A program made the translations under genes and the position numbers. Under the pieces are notes generated by a model that was not told where the DNA came from, did not search any database, and saw nothing but the letters and a program-made list of their open reading frames with translations. This document shows positions 1 to 7,930 of a DNA stretch of 15,844 nt, piece by piece. Location of the stretch: NCBI GenBank assembly GCA_049587715.1, contig JBAVEL010000063.1, positions 1-15,844 on the forward strand, written 5' to 3'. Source of the stretch: JBAVEL01 sp049587715 (GTDB lineage Bacteria; Bacteroidota; Ignavibacteria; UBA10030; UBA6906). Position 1 is the first letter of the stretch; each line of letters starts with the position of its first letter.

Positions 1-20
1 GGTGCGGACAGGATCAGGGG

Positions 21-58
21 AAAAGAAAAAACCGAACGTCACATCACGTAACATTCGG
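21..58 (-). terminator. Intrinsic terminator of the small RNA
   Basis: On the minus strand an 11-base-pair stem (58-48 with 42-32) with a 5-nt loop is followed by T6-C-T4 (31-21). Two of the pairs are G-U wobbles that form only in the minus-strand RNA, which supports leftward termination. Confidence 0.75.
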
Positions 59-214
59 CGGCAAGGTATGGGAACCACCGCCCGCCTCAAACGCCTTGCT
101 CGCCTCCAGAAACACCCTGCACAACCCTCGCACACGGTGCAGAAGACACTCCCCCGTCTCCTGCCGGAATCTCTAAGCGAACAGACCTATAGGCGGTGCT
201 CCCTCTCGAAGTGT
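21..214 (-). ncRNA. Probable structured small RNA (6S-like size and rod shape; identity unproven)
   Basis: A leftward transcript of roughly 190 nt is bounded by a near-consensus sigma70 promoter at 221-249 and an intrinsic terminator at 26-58, with no credible protein gene inside. Read on the minus strand, its ends pair: 203-200 with 73-70 and 198-192 with 82-76 (11 base pairs around a small internal loop). Inside that, 181-177 can pair with 103-99, 168-164 with 109-105 and 142-137 with 122-117, giving a long rod with an asymmetric interior bulge. Size and rod shape recall 6S RNA, the RNA polymerase-binding regulator, but I recognise no diagnostic 6S sequence block. It could instead be the attenuated leader of a gene beyond the left edge. 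Confidence is moderate that a discrete RNA exists and low for its identity. Confidence 0.5.
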
Positions 215-220
215 GCATCC

Positions 221-249
221 AATATAGAGATTGCCGCCGCCATTGTCAA
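221..249 (-). promoter_or_regulatory. Sigma70-type promoter of the small RNA
   Basis: On the minus strand a perfect TTGACA -35 (249-244) is followed by a 17-nt spacer and a TATATT -10 (226-221). This is close to the housekeeping consensus and predicts a start near 214, firing left. It lies in an otherwise GC-rich region, which makes chance occurrence less likely. Confidence 0.7.
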
Positions 250-261
250 GCCGCCGTTTTG

Positions 262-290
262 TTGATTCTCTTGGCCGAAAGTGATAGATT
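262..290 (+). promoter_or_regulatory. Possible sigma70 promoter for glgA
   Basis: TTGATT (262-267), a 17-nt spacer and TAGATT (285-290) make a moderate sigma70 match (4/6 in each hexamer), predicting a start near 297 and a short leader before the ATG at 320. Its -35 lies about 13 bases from the -35 of the divergent small-RNA promoter, so the two would be back to back. Confidence 0.4.
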
Positions 291-319
291 TGACGCACCC
301 CTCACCCCTCGTGCAGAAA

Positions 320-1792
320 ATGGCCCGACCGCTGAAGATTCTTTTCATCTCCACCGAAGTCGAACCCTTCGCCAAGACCGGCGGACTCGCCGACGTCTCT
401 TCGGCCCTCCCGCGGGCCGTGAAAGCCCTGGGGCACGACGTGCGCACCGTCATGCCGCGCTACGGGGAGGTGGATGCAGCCCGCTGGGGACTCCGGGAGG
501 AGCCGGGCACCACGGTCCGGATTCCCCTGGACGGCACACTCGCCTCGGGCCGCCTGCTCAGCCTCCCCGGGGGGGAGGTTCCCGTGTACTTTCTGGAGAA
601 CCCCCTCCTGTACGGCCGGGAGGGAATCTACACGGACCCGGAGGGCAACAGGGATTTCCCCGACAACCACCTCCGGTTCATCTTCTTCTGCCGGGCCGTG
701 CTGGAAGCCGTGAAGTTCCTCGACTGGAAGCCCGACCTCCTCCACTGCAACGACTGGCCCACGGCCCTCGTCCCCGCATATCTCAGAACACTCCACAGGA
801 GCGATCCGTTCTTCGAGGGAACCCGCACCCTCTTTACCATCCATAACATGGCCTACCAGGGGGTGTTCCCGCGGGGCCACTTCCCGGCCACGGGGCTCCC
901 CGCCGACCTCATGTCCGAGGCGGGTCTGGAGGCATACGGCAGCATGAACTTCCTGAAGGCGGGGCTCATGTTTGCCGACCTGCTCACCACCGTCAGCCCC
1001 ACCTACGCGCGGGAGATCCAGTCCTCCCCCGAGCTCGGGTGCGGTCTCGAGGGCCTGCTCCAGCGCCGGAGCACCCACCTCCACGGGATACTGAACGGGG
1101 CCGACTACGGAATCTGGAACCCCTCCACCGACTCCCTCATTCCCCGCAGGTACGACATCTCCACCGTGGCCGAAGGCAAGACGGCCAACAAGCGGGCCCT
1201 CCTTGCCGCCATGGATCTCCCCTTCTCGGGGGAAACCCCCGTGATCGGCATGATCTCGCGGCTCGTGGATCAGAAGGGCTTCGATCTTCTGGGCCCGGCC
1301 CTCGACGGCATTGCGGCGGCGGGCGCCCAGCTCGTCCTTCTCGGCACCGGAGATCCGGCATACGAGAAGATGCTGCGCGCGGCGGCGGAGCGCCTCCCGG
1401 GAAAGGTGGGCGTCCGGATCGGGTTCGACACGCCGCTGGCGCACCTTGTGGAAGCAGGATCCGACATGTTCCTCATGCCCTCCCGCTACGAGCCCTGCGG
1501 ACTGAACCAGATGTACAGTCTCCGCTACGGCACGGTGCCGGTGGTGCGGGCCACGGGGGGGCTGGAAGACACCGTGGAGGATGCGGATGAGGGCGGAAGC
1601 GCCCCCACGGGCTTCAAGTTCAGCCGCTACGCGGCCGAGGACCTGCTGGGGGCCGTCCGGCGCGCAGTGGAGCTCTGGCGCCGTCCCCGGGACTGGGCGC
1701 GGATTCGGGCCAACGGCATGGCCGCGGACTTCTCCTGGGCCCGCTCGGCGGGCGCATACGAGCGGCTCTACAGGAGTCTCCTCCCCGCATGA
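320..1792 (+). CDS. glgA: Glycogen synthase (ADP-glucose type, GT5)
   Basis: Predicted to transfer glucose from ADP-glucose to the non-reducing end of alpha-1,4-glucan in the cytoplasm (glycogen synthesis). The 490-residue protein has the usual length for bacterial GlgA. The N-terminal GT5 signature KTGGLADV (residues 19-26) binds the sugar nucleotide. Further hallmarks are HCNDW, NGADYGIWNP, SRLVDQKGFDLL and the C-terminal EPCGLNQ block, whose Glu391 corresponds to the conserved active-site Glu, followed by ATGGLEDTV. An in-frame GTG at 281 would add 13 residues, but it lies upstream of the start predicted from the promoter at 262-290, so the ATG at 320 is preferred although no clear ribosome binding site precedes it. 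The stop overlaps the next start (ATGA), implying translational coupling. Identity is secure; the exact start less so. Confidence 0.95.
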   Translation: MARPLKILFISTEVEPFAKTGGLADVSSALPRAVKALGHDVRTVMPRYGEVDAARWGLREEPGTTVRIPLDGTLASGRLLSLPGGEVPVYFLENPLLYGREGIYTDPEGNRDFPDNHLRFIFFCRAVLEAVKFLDWKPDLLHCNDWPTALVPAYLRTLHRSDPFFEGTRTLFTIHNMAYQGVFPRGHFPATGLPADLMSEAGLEAYGSMNFLKAGLMFADLLTTVSPTYAREIQSSPELGCGLEGLLQRRSTHLHGILNGADYGIWNPSTDSLIPRRYDISTVAEGKTANKRALLAAMDLPFSGETPVIGMISRLVDQKGFDLLGPALDGIAAAGAQLVLLGTGDPAYEKMLRAAAERLPGKVGVRIGFDTPLAHLVEAGSDMFLMPSRYEPCGLNQMYSLRYGTVPVVRATGGLEDTVEDADEGGSAPTGFKFSRYAAEDLLGAVRRAVELWRRPRDWARIRANGMAADFSWARSAGAYERLYRSLLPA

Positions 1793-2376
1793 GCACGGGC
1801 CGGGCGGGGGTGTTTCTGGACCGGGACGGCACCCTGAACGAAGAGGTGGATTTCGTGCGGCATCCGGAAGAGTTGCGGCTTCTTCCGGGGGCCGGGGAGG
1901 CGGTCCGGCGGCTGAACGGAGCCCGGCTTCCCGTCTGCGTGGTTTCCAACCAGTCGGGTGTGGCCCGGGGATACCTCACCGAAGAGGATTTGGTGCCCAT
2001 CCACGCGCGGCTCGCCGCCGGGATCGGCGCCTCGGGCGGACATCTGGACAGGATTTACTACTGCCCCCACCACCCCCGCGAAGGGCTTCCCCCCTACAAC
2101 GTGGAGTGCGCCTGCCGGAAGCCCGGCTTCGGGATGCTCCTGAGGGGTGCCGGGGAATTGGACCTGGACCTGAAGCGCTCCTTCATGGTGGGAGACGGTC
2201 TGGTGGACATGCAGGCGGGCAACGCCGCGGGAACCGCCTGCATTCTGGTGCTGACCGGCTACGGGAGGCAGTCCCGGCCGGAATGCGCTGCACAGGGCCT
2301 CCGTCTGGATTGCGTGGCGGAGAGCATCACGGAGGCCGTGGACTTCATACTCCGCAGAACGGAAGGGGAAACCTGA
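1789..2376 (+). CDS. gmhB: D-glycero-D-manno-heptose 1,7-bisphosphate phosphatase, HAD family
   Basis: Predicted to remove the 1-phosphate or 7-phosphate-type group in nucleotide-activated heptose synthesis for the lipopolysaccharide core. The 195-residue length fits. The HAD nucleophile motif is FLDRDGTLN (Asp11, Asp13), motif II is VSNQSG (Ser53), Lys111 lies in CRKPG and the acidic motif is VGDGLVD (Asp136). The four zinc ligands expected of GmhB are present as CPH (Cys92, His94) and CAC (Cys107, Cys109). It overlaps glgA by four bases and is probably co-transcribed with it. The GT9 heptosyltransferase-like gene at the right edge of the window supports a heptose role. A closely related histidinol-phosphatase-type HAD cannot be strictly excluded, but the zinc loop and context favour GmhB. 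Confidence 0.92.
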   Translation: MSTGRAGVFLDRDGTLNEEVDFVRHPEELRLLPGAGEAVRRLNGARLPVCVVSNQSGVARGYLTEEDLVPIHARLAAGIGASGGHLDRIYYCPHHPREGLPPYNVECACRKPGFGMLLRGAGELDLDLKRSFMVGDGLVDMQAGNAAGTACILVLTGYGRQSRPECAAQGLRLDCVAESITEAVDFILRRTEGET

Positions 2377-2381
2377 ACCCG

Positions 2382-3560
2382 ATGCTCCGCCATCCTGCGT
2401 CCGCACTGTTCCGGGCGGGAGTCATTGCCTGTGGCCTCCTCGCCCTGGCCCCGGGCTGCAGCGACCCCCTCACGGAGGAGACCGCCCCGAGGGGATCATT
2501 CGACCTGACCGACATCCTCATCCGAGACACCACCATCCAGGCCTCGGGCTCCTCCATGTTCCGGCAGTACCTCCCCATGAACGGGAGGGTGAACCTCCTG
2601 GGCGGGGCGGAATCGGCCCGGGCCCTCATGCTGATCCAGTTCTACCCCTCCTTCTTCCCGAACCGCGACACCATCACGGTTCTTTCGGCCCGGCTCCGGC
2701 TCCGGGCCGTCACATGGACCGGCACGGGGAACCTCACGTTCACGGTGCACAAGGTCACCTCCGCCTGGTCCCAGACCGCGGCCCGCTGGGACAGTCTCCC
2801 CTCCTACGAGGAGGCCGTGGTGCGGGGAACGGGAAGTGTGGGAACCGCTCCCGACACCCAGCAGGTCTGGATCCCGCTGGACACAGCCCTCGTCAGGGAA
2901 TGGCTCCGCCCCGCCACATTCACCCAGTACGGCGTCATCCTGGTTCCCGGCGCCGGGTCCACGCTCATCCGGGGCTTCCACTCCTTCGACTACGATTCCA
3001 CGGGTTTCTACCCCGCGCTCGAGGTCATCGCCCGGGGCTCGAGCGGCGGTGTCACCGACACCGCCCTGTACTTCAGAGGCATCGACACATTCGTGGGGAA
3101 TGTGGATCCTCCCCCCTCCGCCCCCGGACTCTTCTTCGTGCAGGCGGGGGTGGCCTGGCGCGCCGCGCTCCAGTTTGACCTCTCGTTCATCCCCGAGGGG
3201 GCCACGGTGCACAGCTCCCGGCTGGAGCTCTTCTGGGACAGGGCCGCATCCGCCGTCAACCGGTTCAGCGCCGACACCGCGGTCATCGGCTACGTGATCC
3301 GGAGCGCCACGGACCCGAAGAACTTCTCCTCCCAGGGAACCACGGGAGAACCCGCGGACTCGGCCTTCGTGTTCGACCTTAGGAACGCCGCCCAGTCGTG
3401 GGTGAACCGGCCCAACTACGGGCTTCTCCTCCGGCACGGAAGCTATACGGAGTTCAGCAGCTTCGACCGCTACGCCTTCTTCGGGCACGACGCCCCCACC
3501 GCACGTCTCCGTCCCTCCCTGCGGCTCCGGTACAGCACGGAAAGGAGGGCCGGCTCATGA
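2382..3560 (+). CDS. Predicted lipoprotein with two DNRLRE-like beta domains
   Basis: A 392-residue exported protein. The N-terminus (residues 1-26) is a lipoprotein-type signal with a hydrophobic core and a lipobox ending APGC, so Cys26 is the probable lipidated residue. The mature part looks like two copies of a beta-rich module resembling DNRLRE domains, which occur in surface and matrix proteins. Copy one spans about 45-218 (with SARLRLR, SAWSQTAARWDSLP, YGVILVPG and PALEVIARG), copy two about 225-385 (with ALQFDLSFIP, SRLELFWD, YGLLLRHG and PSLRLRY). The ATG at 2382 lies 5 bases after gmhB, with AAGGGG about a dozen bases upstream. It ends in an ATGA overlap with the outer-membrane protein gene, so the two are probably translated together. 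Function is unknown; the domain assignment is by pattern and is moderate. Confidence 0.72.
   Translation: MLRHPASALFRAGVIACGLLALAPGCSDPLTEETAPRGSFDLTDILIRDTTIQASGSSMFRQYLPMNGRVNLLGGAESARALMLIQFYPSFFPNRDTITVLSARLRLRAVTWTGTGNLTFTVHKVTSAWSQTAARWDSLPSYEEAVVRGTGSVGTAPDTQQVWIPLDTALVREWLRPATFTQYGVILVPGAGSTLIRGFHSFDYDSTGFYPALEVIARGSSGGVTDTALYFRGIDTFVGNVDPPPSAPGLFFVQAGVAWRAALQFDLSFIPEGATVHSSRLELFWDRAASAVNRFSADTAVIGYVIRSATDPKNFSSQGTTGEPADSAFVFDLRNAAQSWVNRPNYGLLLRHGSYTEFSSFDRYAFFGHDAPTARLRPSLRLRYSTERRAGS
3543..3548 (+). promoter_or_regulatory. Strong ribosome binding site of the outer-membrane protein gene
   Basis: AGGAGG lies 8 bases before the ATG at 3557, inside the end of the lipoprotein gene. It fixes the start of the outer-membrane protein gene, which opens with a signal peptide. 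Confidence 0.8.
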
Positions 3561-4798
3561 AGGGGCTTCTTCTCTTCCTCCTCCTCGGACCCCTTGCCGT
3601 TGCGCACGCGGGAAGCGGAGGATCGGCGTATTCCATCTTCGGCCTGGGGGACCTCCGCGTGGGGGGAGGCACGAGGAGCGACGCCATGGGCGGGGCGGGT
3701 ATCGGCCTCGCGGACGGGGGCTCCATCAACGGGCTCTCCCCCGCCGCGTGGTCCCGCATCGGACTCACCCGGCTGGAGGCCGGGCTCCTGTATGAGGGAT
3801 TCCGTTCCTCCGACGGGAGCAGGTCACTCTACCGCGCCTCGGGGGATTTCCACGGGGCTCTCCTTGCGGTACCCGTCTCGATCCCCGATGGCATCGTGTT
3901 CGTCTCCGGCTTCACCCCCTTCAGCCATACCTCCTACAACACCTTCACAGAGGGGGAGCAGGCGGGCGTCGCCTACACCATCAACCATGCGGGAAGCGGG
4001 GGACTGGGGAGGGCCCTTGCGGGTCTCTCCTGGGCTCCCCTGCCGTGGCTTTCCGCGGGGGCTTCGCTGGATTACCTGTTCGGATCCGTGGAGCACCTCC
4101 GCCGGGTGACGGCCCTCTCCCTGGACACGCTTCCCGCCTCGGGAAGCAACACCACCGAATCCATCAGCATGAACGGCATCACGGTCACGGCGGGTCTCCT
4201 CGTCTCGGGCCAGCCCTCCATGCCCGCCCCCCTGGACCGGCTTTCCCTCGGGCTCGTGCTCACAAGCCGCGGGGCCCTCCGCGCCTCCCACACCGCCTAC
4301 AGGGAGTTCGCTGCAAGCCGCGACACCTCGGGGGAGACGCAGGGCCGTGTGGTGATTCCGCCCGGCTTCGGCGTGGGCCTGGCTTGGAGGGCCTCCGAAA
4401 GAATGCTGCTGGTGGCCGACTACCACCGCCGCAACTGGTCCGCGGGCTCGTTCCTGGGGGGATACGGCGGTGAGATCCGGGATGCGGAGAGAGCGGGAGC
4501 GGGCGTCGAGCGCGCCCCTCTGCGCAACCCCTCCGCCCCCTGGTACGACCGGATCTCCTGGAGGGCGGGTCTCAGCTACGAAGCCACCTACTATAGTGTG
4601 AACGGGCGGGGCATCGGAGAGTGGCTCGTCACGTGCGGAGCGGGCATCCCCTTCAGCGGCGACTCCCGCATCAACCTGGCCCTGGCATACGGGCGGCGCG
4701 GAACCCTGGAGGGAGGGCTCATCCGGGATGATATCATCCGCGTCACCCTCGGAGTGGGGTTCAGCGAGCTCTGGTTCACGCGCTTTGAGGAAGAGTAG
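3557..4798 (+). CDS. Outer-membrane beta-barrel protein, FadL/PorV-like
   Basis: A 413-residue protein with a clear Sec signal peptide (MKGLLLFLLLGPLAVAHA, cleavage predicted after residue 18). After it comes the pattern DAMGGAGIGLADGGSINGLS (43-62), resembling the N-terminal AMGGA...NPA signature of FadL/PorV-type barrels. The rest is alternating aromatic/Gly-rich beta-strand sequence with short polar turns, as expected of a barrel. The start is set by AGGAGG eight bases upstream and overlaps the lipoprotein stop by four bases. The tight lipoprotein-barrel pairing suggests that the two work together at the outer membrane, for example in transport or secretion. Substrate is unknown. Family call is moderate, outer-membrane location fairly confident. 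Confidence 0.75.
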   Translation: MKGLLLFLLLGPLAVAHAGSGGSAYSIFGLGDLRVGGGTRSDAMGGAGIGLADGGSINGLSPAAWSRIGLTRLEAGLLYEGFRSSDGSRSLYRASGDFHGALLAVPVSIPDGIVFVSGFTPFSHTSYNTFTEGEQAGVAYTINHAGSGGLGRALAGLSWAPLPWLSAGASLDYLFGSVEHLRRVTALSLDTLPASGSNTTESISMNGITVTAGLLVSGQPSMPAPLDRLSLGLVLTSRGALRASHTAYREFAASRDTSGETQGRVVIPPGFGVGLAWRASERMLLVADYHRRNWSAGSFLGGYGGEIRDAERAGAGVERAPLRNPSAPWYDRISWRAGLSYEATYYSVNGRGIGEWLVTCGAGIPFSGDSRINLALAYGRRGTLEGGLIRDDIIRVTLGVGFSELWFTRFEEE

Positions 4799-4828
4799 CA
4801 CCATCCATCCTTCACGAGGCATCCCTTC

Positions 4829-6145
4829 ATGATGACCAATCTGCAGTCCGCTGATCCCGAAGTCCACGCGGCGGTCCTGGGCGAGATCAGGCGGCAGAAC
4901 TCCAAGCTGGAGCTCATCGCCTCCGAGAACTTTGTGAGCATGGCGGTGCTGGAAGCGGTGGGCTCCCCCCTCACCAACAAGTACGCCGAGGGCTATCCCG
5001 GCCGCCGCTACTACGGCGGGTGCGAGTTCGTGGATGTGGCCGAGGACCTGGCCCGCGAGCGCCTCCGGAAGCTCTTCCGCGCCGAGTATGCCAACGTCCA
5101 GCCCCACTCGGGGTCCCAGGCCAACATGGCGGTGTACTTCACGCTCGTGAAGCAGGGCGACACCCTGATGGGCATGGACCTCTCGCACGGAGGGCACCTG
5201 ACGCACGGATCCCCCGTGAACTTCTCGGGACAGTTCTACCGTTTTGTGCCCTACGGCATCCGGCGCGAGACGGGCCGGATCGACTACAACGACGTGGAGG
5301 CGATCGCCCTCCGCGAGAAGCCGAAGATGATCACGGTGGGGGCCAGCGCCTACTCCCGGTCCATCGACTACGGCGCGTTCCGGGCGATTGCGGACCGGGT
5401 GGGGGCGTTCCTGTTTGCCGACATCGCGCATCCCGCGGGGCTCATCGCCTCGGGCCTGCTGGACGACCCCGTGCCCCACTGCCACGTCATCACATCCACC
5501 ACGCACAAGACGCTCCGCGGCCCCCGCGGGGGGCTCATCCTGATGGGCAAGGACTTCGAGAACCCCTTCGGGGTCACGGCCCCGAAGTCCGGGCGCCTGA
5601 AGAAGATGTCGGAGCTCCTGGATTCCATGGTCATCCCCGGCATCCAGGGCGGACCCCTCATGCATGTCATCGCCGGAAAGGCGGTAGCCTTCGGCGAGGC
5701 CCTCCGTCCCTCCTTCCGGGACTATGCGGCGCAGGTGATCCGGAACGCGCAGGCCCTGGCCGCGGCCCTCGTCTCCCTGGGGTACCATGTGGTCTCGGGC
5801 GGCACGGACAACCACCTGATGCTCCTGGACCTCCGGGGGAGGAACCTCACGGGAAAACAGGCGCAGGAGGTGCTGGACAGGGCCGGCATCACGGTGAACA
5901 AGAACGCCGTTCCCTGGGACGACAAGAGCCCCCTCATCACGAGCGGAATCCGGATCGGCACTCCCGCCCTCACCACGCGGGGAATGAAGGAGCCCGAGAT
6001 GGAGCAGATCGCCCGGCTCATCCACCGGGTGCTGGGGAACACCACAGATGAGGCCCTCCTCCGCTCCGTGGCGGCGGAGGTGGAACAGCTCTGCCTGGGG
6101 TTCCCCCTGTATCCCGAGCTGAGGGATGGGAGGATGCCTTCCTGA
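4829..6145 (+). CDS. glyA: Serine hydroxymethyltransferase
   Basis: Predicted PLP enzyme that interconverts serine plus tetrahydrofolate with glycine plus 5,10-methylene-tetrahydrofolate in the cytosol, feeding one-carbon metabolism. The 438-residue length is slightly above the roughly 415-420 usual for bacteria, owing to a short C-terminal tail. Conserved blocks include LIASENFVS, TNKYAEGYPGRRYYGG, QPHSGSQAN, DLSHGGHLTHGS, ADIAHPAGLIA and the Schiff-base segment TSTTHKTLRGPRGG with Lys227. Two adjacent ATG codons (4829, 4832) are possible starts, with ACGAGG about ten bases upstream. It lies 30 bases after the barrel gene. Serine is also the substrate of the serine palmitoyltransferase encoded at 10676-11893, though no regulatory link is visible. 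Confidence 0.97.
   Translation: MMTNLQSADPEVHAAVLGEIRRQNSKLELIASENFVSMAVLEAVGSPLTNKYAEGYPGRRYYGGCEFVDVAEDLARERLRKLFRAEYANVQPHSGSQANMAVYFTLVKQGDTLMGMDLSHGGHLTHGSPVNFSGQFYRFVPYGIRRETGRIDYNDVEAIALREKPKMITVGASAYSRSIDYGAFRAIADRVGAFLFADIAHPAGLIASGLLDDPVPHCHVITSTTHKTLRGPRGGLILMGKDFENPFGVTAPKSGRLKKMSELLDSMVIPGIQGGPLMHVIAGKAVAFGEALRPSFRDYAAQVIRNAQALAAALVSLGYHVVSGGTDNHLMLLDLRGRNLTGKQAQEVLDRAGITVNKNAVPWDDKSPLITSGIRIGTPALTTRGMKEPEMEQIARLIHRVLGNTTDEALLRSVAAEVEQLCLGFPLYPELRDGRMPS
6128..6133 (+). promoter_or_regulatory. Shine-Dalgarno-like GGGAGG before a CTG codon (possible tatC start)
   Basis: GGGAGG lies eight bases upstream of CTG 6142-6144, which is in frame with tatC and overlaps the glyA stop as CTGA. 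No spaced Shine-Dalgarno sequence precedes the ATG at 6205. This is the only reason to consider a non-ATG start for tatC. Confidence 0.3.
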
Positions 6146-6204
6146 GAACGCCGCCCCACACCGCATCTTCCCCCGACGCCGCCGGAGGGCCCGCCGCGGG
6201 GGAG

Positions 6205-6942
6205 ATGACCTTCCTGGACCACCTGGAGGAGCTCCGCTGGCGCCTCATCCGCTCCCTCCTCGCCGTGGTTGCGGGGGCGATTCTCTGCTGGTTCTTCATC
6301 GACCTGCTGGTGGACGGCATTCTGCTCCAGCCCGTGCATGCCGTGAACCGCACACTGGGCCCGGGGCAGGCGCCGTTCGGGCTCCAGAACCTGAAGCCCT
6401 TCGGGCAGGTCTTTCTCTATATGGAGGTGGCCATTGCGGGCGGGTTCATCCTGGCCCTCCCGTACGTGCTGTACGAGCTGTGGGCCTTCATCGCCCCGGG
6501 ACTCATGAGGCGCGAGCGCCGCTCCGTGGGCTCCATTGTGTTCTTCACCAGCTTCTGCTTCCTGGCCGGTATCGCTTTCGCCTACTTTGTGATGCTCCCC
6601 ACGGCGCTCCGCTTCTTCGCGGGGTTCGGCACCGCATCCATCCAGAACAACATCGCCGTCAACGAGTACATCCGTTTCGTGTTGAGCGTCATGCTGGGGG
6701 CGGGGGTGGTGTTCGAGCTTCCCATGGTCTCCTGGTTTCTCTCGCGCATGGGCCTCCTCACCCCGGCTTTCATGCGGCGCTACCGCCGCCATGCCATTGT
6801 GATCATCATGGTGCTGGCGGCGCTCCTGACGCCCGGCACCGACCCCGTGAGCCAGATTCTGCTGGCCGTCCCCCTCGCGGTGCTCTACGAGATCAGTATC
6901 GGCATATCGGCGGCAGCCGTGCGGCGGAGGAGCGCCTCATGA
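6205..6942 (+). CDS. tatC: Twin-arginine translocase subunit TatC
   Basis: Multi-span inner-membrane receptor of the Tat pathway that binds twin-arginine signal peptides and, with TatA/TatB, exports folded proteins. The 245 residues carry the N-terminal signature FLDHLEELRWRL, the first-loop FIAPGLMRRERR with conserved Glu104, VVFELPM with membrane Glu171, and ALLTPGTDPVSQ before the last helix. Six hydrophobic segments lie near 17-38, 75-97, 107-132, 157-180, 197-212 and 214-232. The ATG at 6205 is the conservative start, but a Gly-rich sequence abuts it rather than a spaced Shine-Dalgarno. The frame is open upstream to CTG 6142, which has GGGAGG eight bases before it and would add 21 residues. 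No tatA/tatB is seen nearby. The stop overlaps the next gene as ATGA. Confidence 0.95.
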   Translation: MTFLDHLEELRWRLIRSLLAVVAGAILCWFFIDLLVDGILLQPVHAVNRTLGPGQAPFGLQNLKPFGQVFLYMEVAIAGGFILALPYVLYELWAFIAPGLMRRERRSVGSIVFFTSFCFLAGIAFAYFVMLPTALRFFAGFGTASIQNNIAVNEYIRFVLSVMLGAGVVFELPMVSWFLSRMGLLTPAFMRRYRRHAIVIIMVLAALLTPGTDPVSQILLAVPLAVLYEISIGISAAAVRRRSAS

Positions 6943-7910
6943 CCCTCAAGACCATCGCCGCCCCCGTGCGGAATCACCTGGACGCCTTTGACGGGATGTT
7001 CAACCGGGCCATCCGGTCCGACGTCCTGCTCGTGGACCTCATCGCACGCTACATCATCCGCCGGAAGGGAAAACAGGTGCGCCCCATCCTGGTCTTCCTC
7101 TCAGCCGGGGCCTGCGGGGGCGTCACCGAGGCCAGTTACCGGGGGGCCGCCCTGGTGGAGATCCTCCACACCGCCACCCTGATCCATGACGACGTGGTGG
7201 ACGAGGCCGACACCCGGAGGGGGTTCCCCTCCATCAACGCCGTCTGGAAGAACAAGCTCGCCATCCTCATGGGCGACTACCTTCTGGCCAAGGGCCTGCT
7301 CCTGGCCCTGGAGCACGACGACTTCGGCTTCCTGACGGTCACCTCCCGTTCGGTGCGCCGCATGAGCGAGGGGGAGATCCACCAGATTCAGAGGATCCGC
7401 CGGCTGGACATGGATGAGGAGGCCTATTTCCGCATCATCGGAGACAAGACCGCCTCCCTCATCGCCACCTGCTGCGAGATCGGCGCCGGCAGCGCCACCT
7501 CCGACCCCGCGCTCCGGGAGCGGCTCCGGCTTTACGGGGAGCACGTGGGAACGGCCTTCCAGATACGGGACGACCTGCTGGACTACGTGGGGAGAAGGAG
7601 CATTACGGGGAAGCCCACGGGTCTGGACCTGAGCGAGAAGAAGCTCACGCTTCCCCTCATTCATGCCTTGGCGCAGGCCCCGAAGGCGGAAGCGCGGGCG
7701 ATCCTGCGGCTGGTGAAGGAGGGGGGAAAGAAGGGCGCCCTCGGCGAGGTGATGGACTTCGTGGAGCGCCGGGGCGGCATCGCCTACGCCGAACGCCGGG
7801 CGGAGGAGTTTGCCGCACGCGCCGCCGAGGCCCTCGGGCCCCTTCCCGACTCCCCGGCGCGCAACTCCCTTCTCGCCTTCGCCGAGTTCGTGATACGGAG
7901 GGAGAAGTAG
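6939..7910 (+). CDS. Long-chain polyprenyl (octaprenyl/solanesyl-type) diphosphate synthase
   Basis: Predicted trans-prenyltransferase that extends farnesyl or geranylgeranyl diphosphate with isopentenyl diphosphate to make the side chain of a respiratory quinone. The 323 residues show GKQVRP (44-49), the first Asp-rich motif DDVVD (84-88) within HTATLIHDDVVDEADTRRG, GDKTASL and the second Asp-rich motif DDLLD (211-215). Small Ala79, five residues before the first Asp motif, and the overall similarity to IspB favour a long-chain product over geranyl or farnesyl diphosphate. Exact chain length cannot be read from sequence. The start at 6939 overlaps the tatC stop by four bases, so translation is probably coupled. 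It is the last gene of the rightward cluster and converges on the stress-protein gene 20 bases away. Confidence 0.93.
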   Translation: MTLKTIAAPVRNHLDAFDGMFNRAIRSDVLLVDLIARYIIRRKGKQVRPILVFLSAGACGGVTEASYRGAALVEILHTATLIHDDVVDEADTRRGFPSINAVWKNKLAILMGDYLLAKGLLLALEHDDFGFLTVTSRSVRRMSEGEIHQIQRIRRLDMDEEAYFRIIGDKTASLIATCCEIGAGSATSDPALRERLRLYGEHVGTAFQIRDDLLDYVGRRSITGKPTGLDLSEKKLTLPLIHALAQAPKAEARAILRLVKEGGKKGALGEVMDFVERRGGIAYAERRAEEFAARAAEALGPLPDSPARNSLLAFAEFVIRREK

Positions 7911-7930
7911 CGCGCGGCGGGAGGGGCCCC

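Noticed and set aside
154..170. A B12-box-like GCAGGAGAC in the small RNA
   Set aside because: It lies only about 50 nt into the transcript with none of the other cobalamin riboswitch blocks in order, so it looks coincidental.
302..1444. A long minus-strand open reading frame inside glgA
   Set aside because: The plus strand encodes a complete, motif-bearing GlgA; the antisense frame is a high-GC artefact.
3824..6166. A 780-residue minus-strand open reading frame opposite the barrel gene and glyA
   Set aside because: It is an antisense shadow of real genes in a GC-rich region; its translation shows no recognisable motifs and it spans two confidently identified genes.
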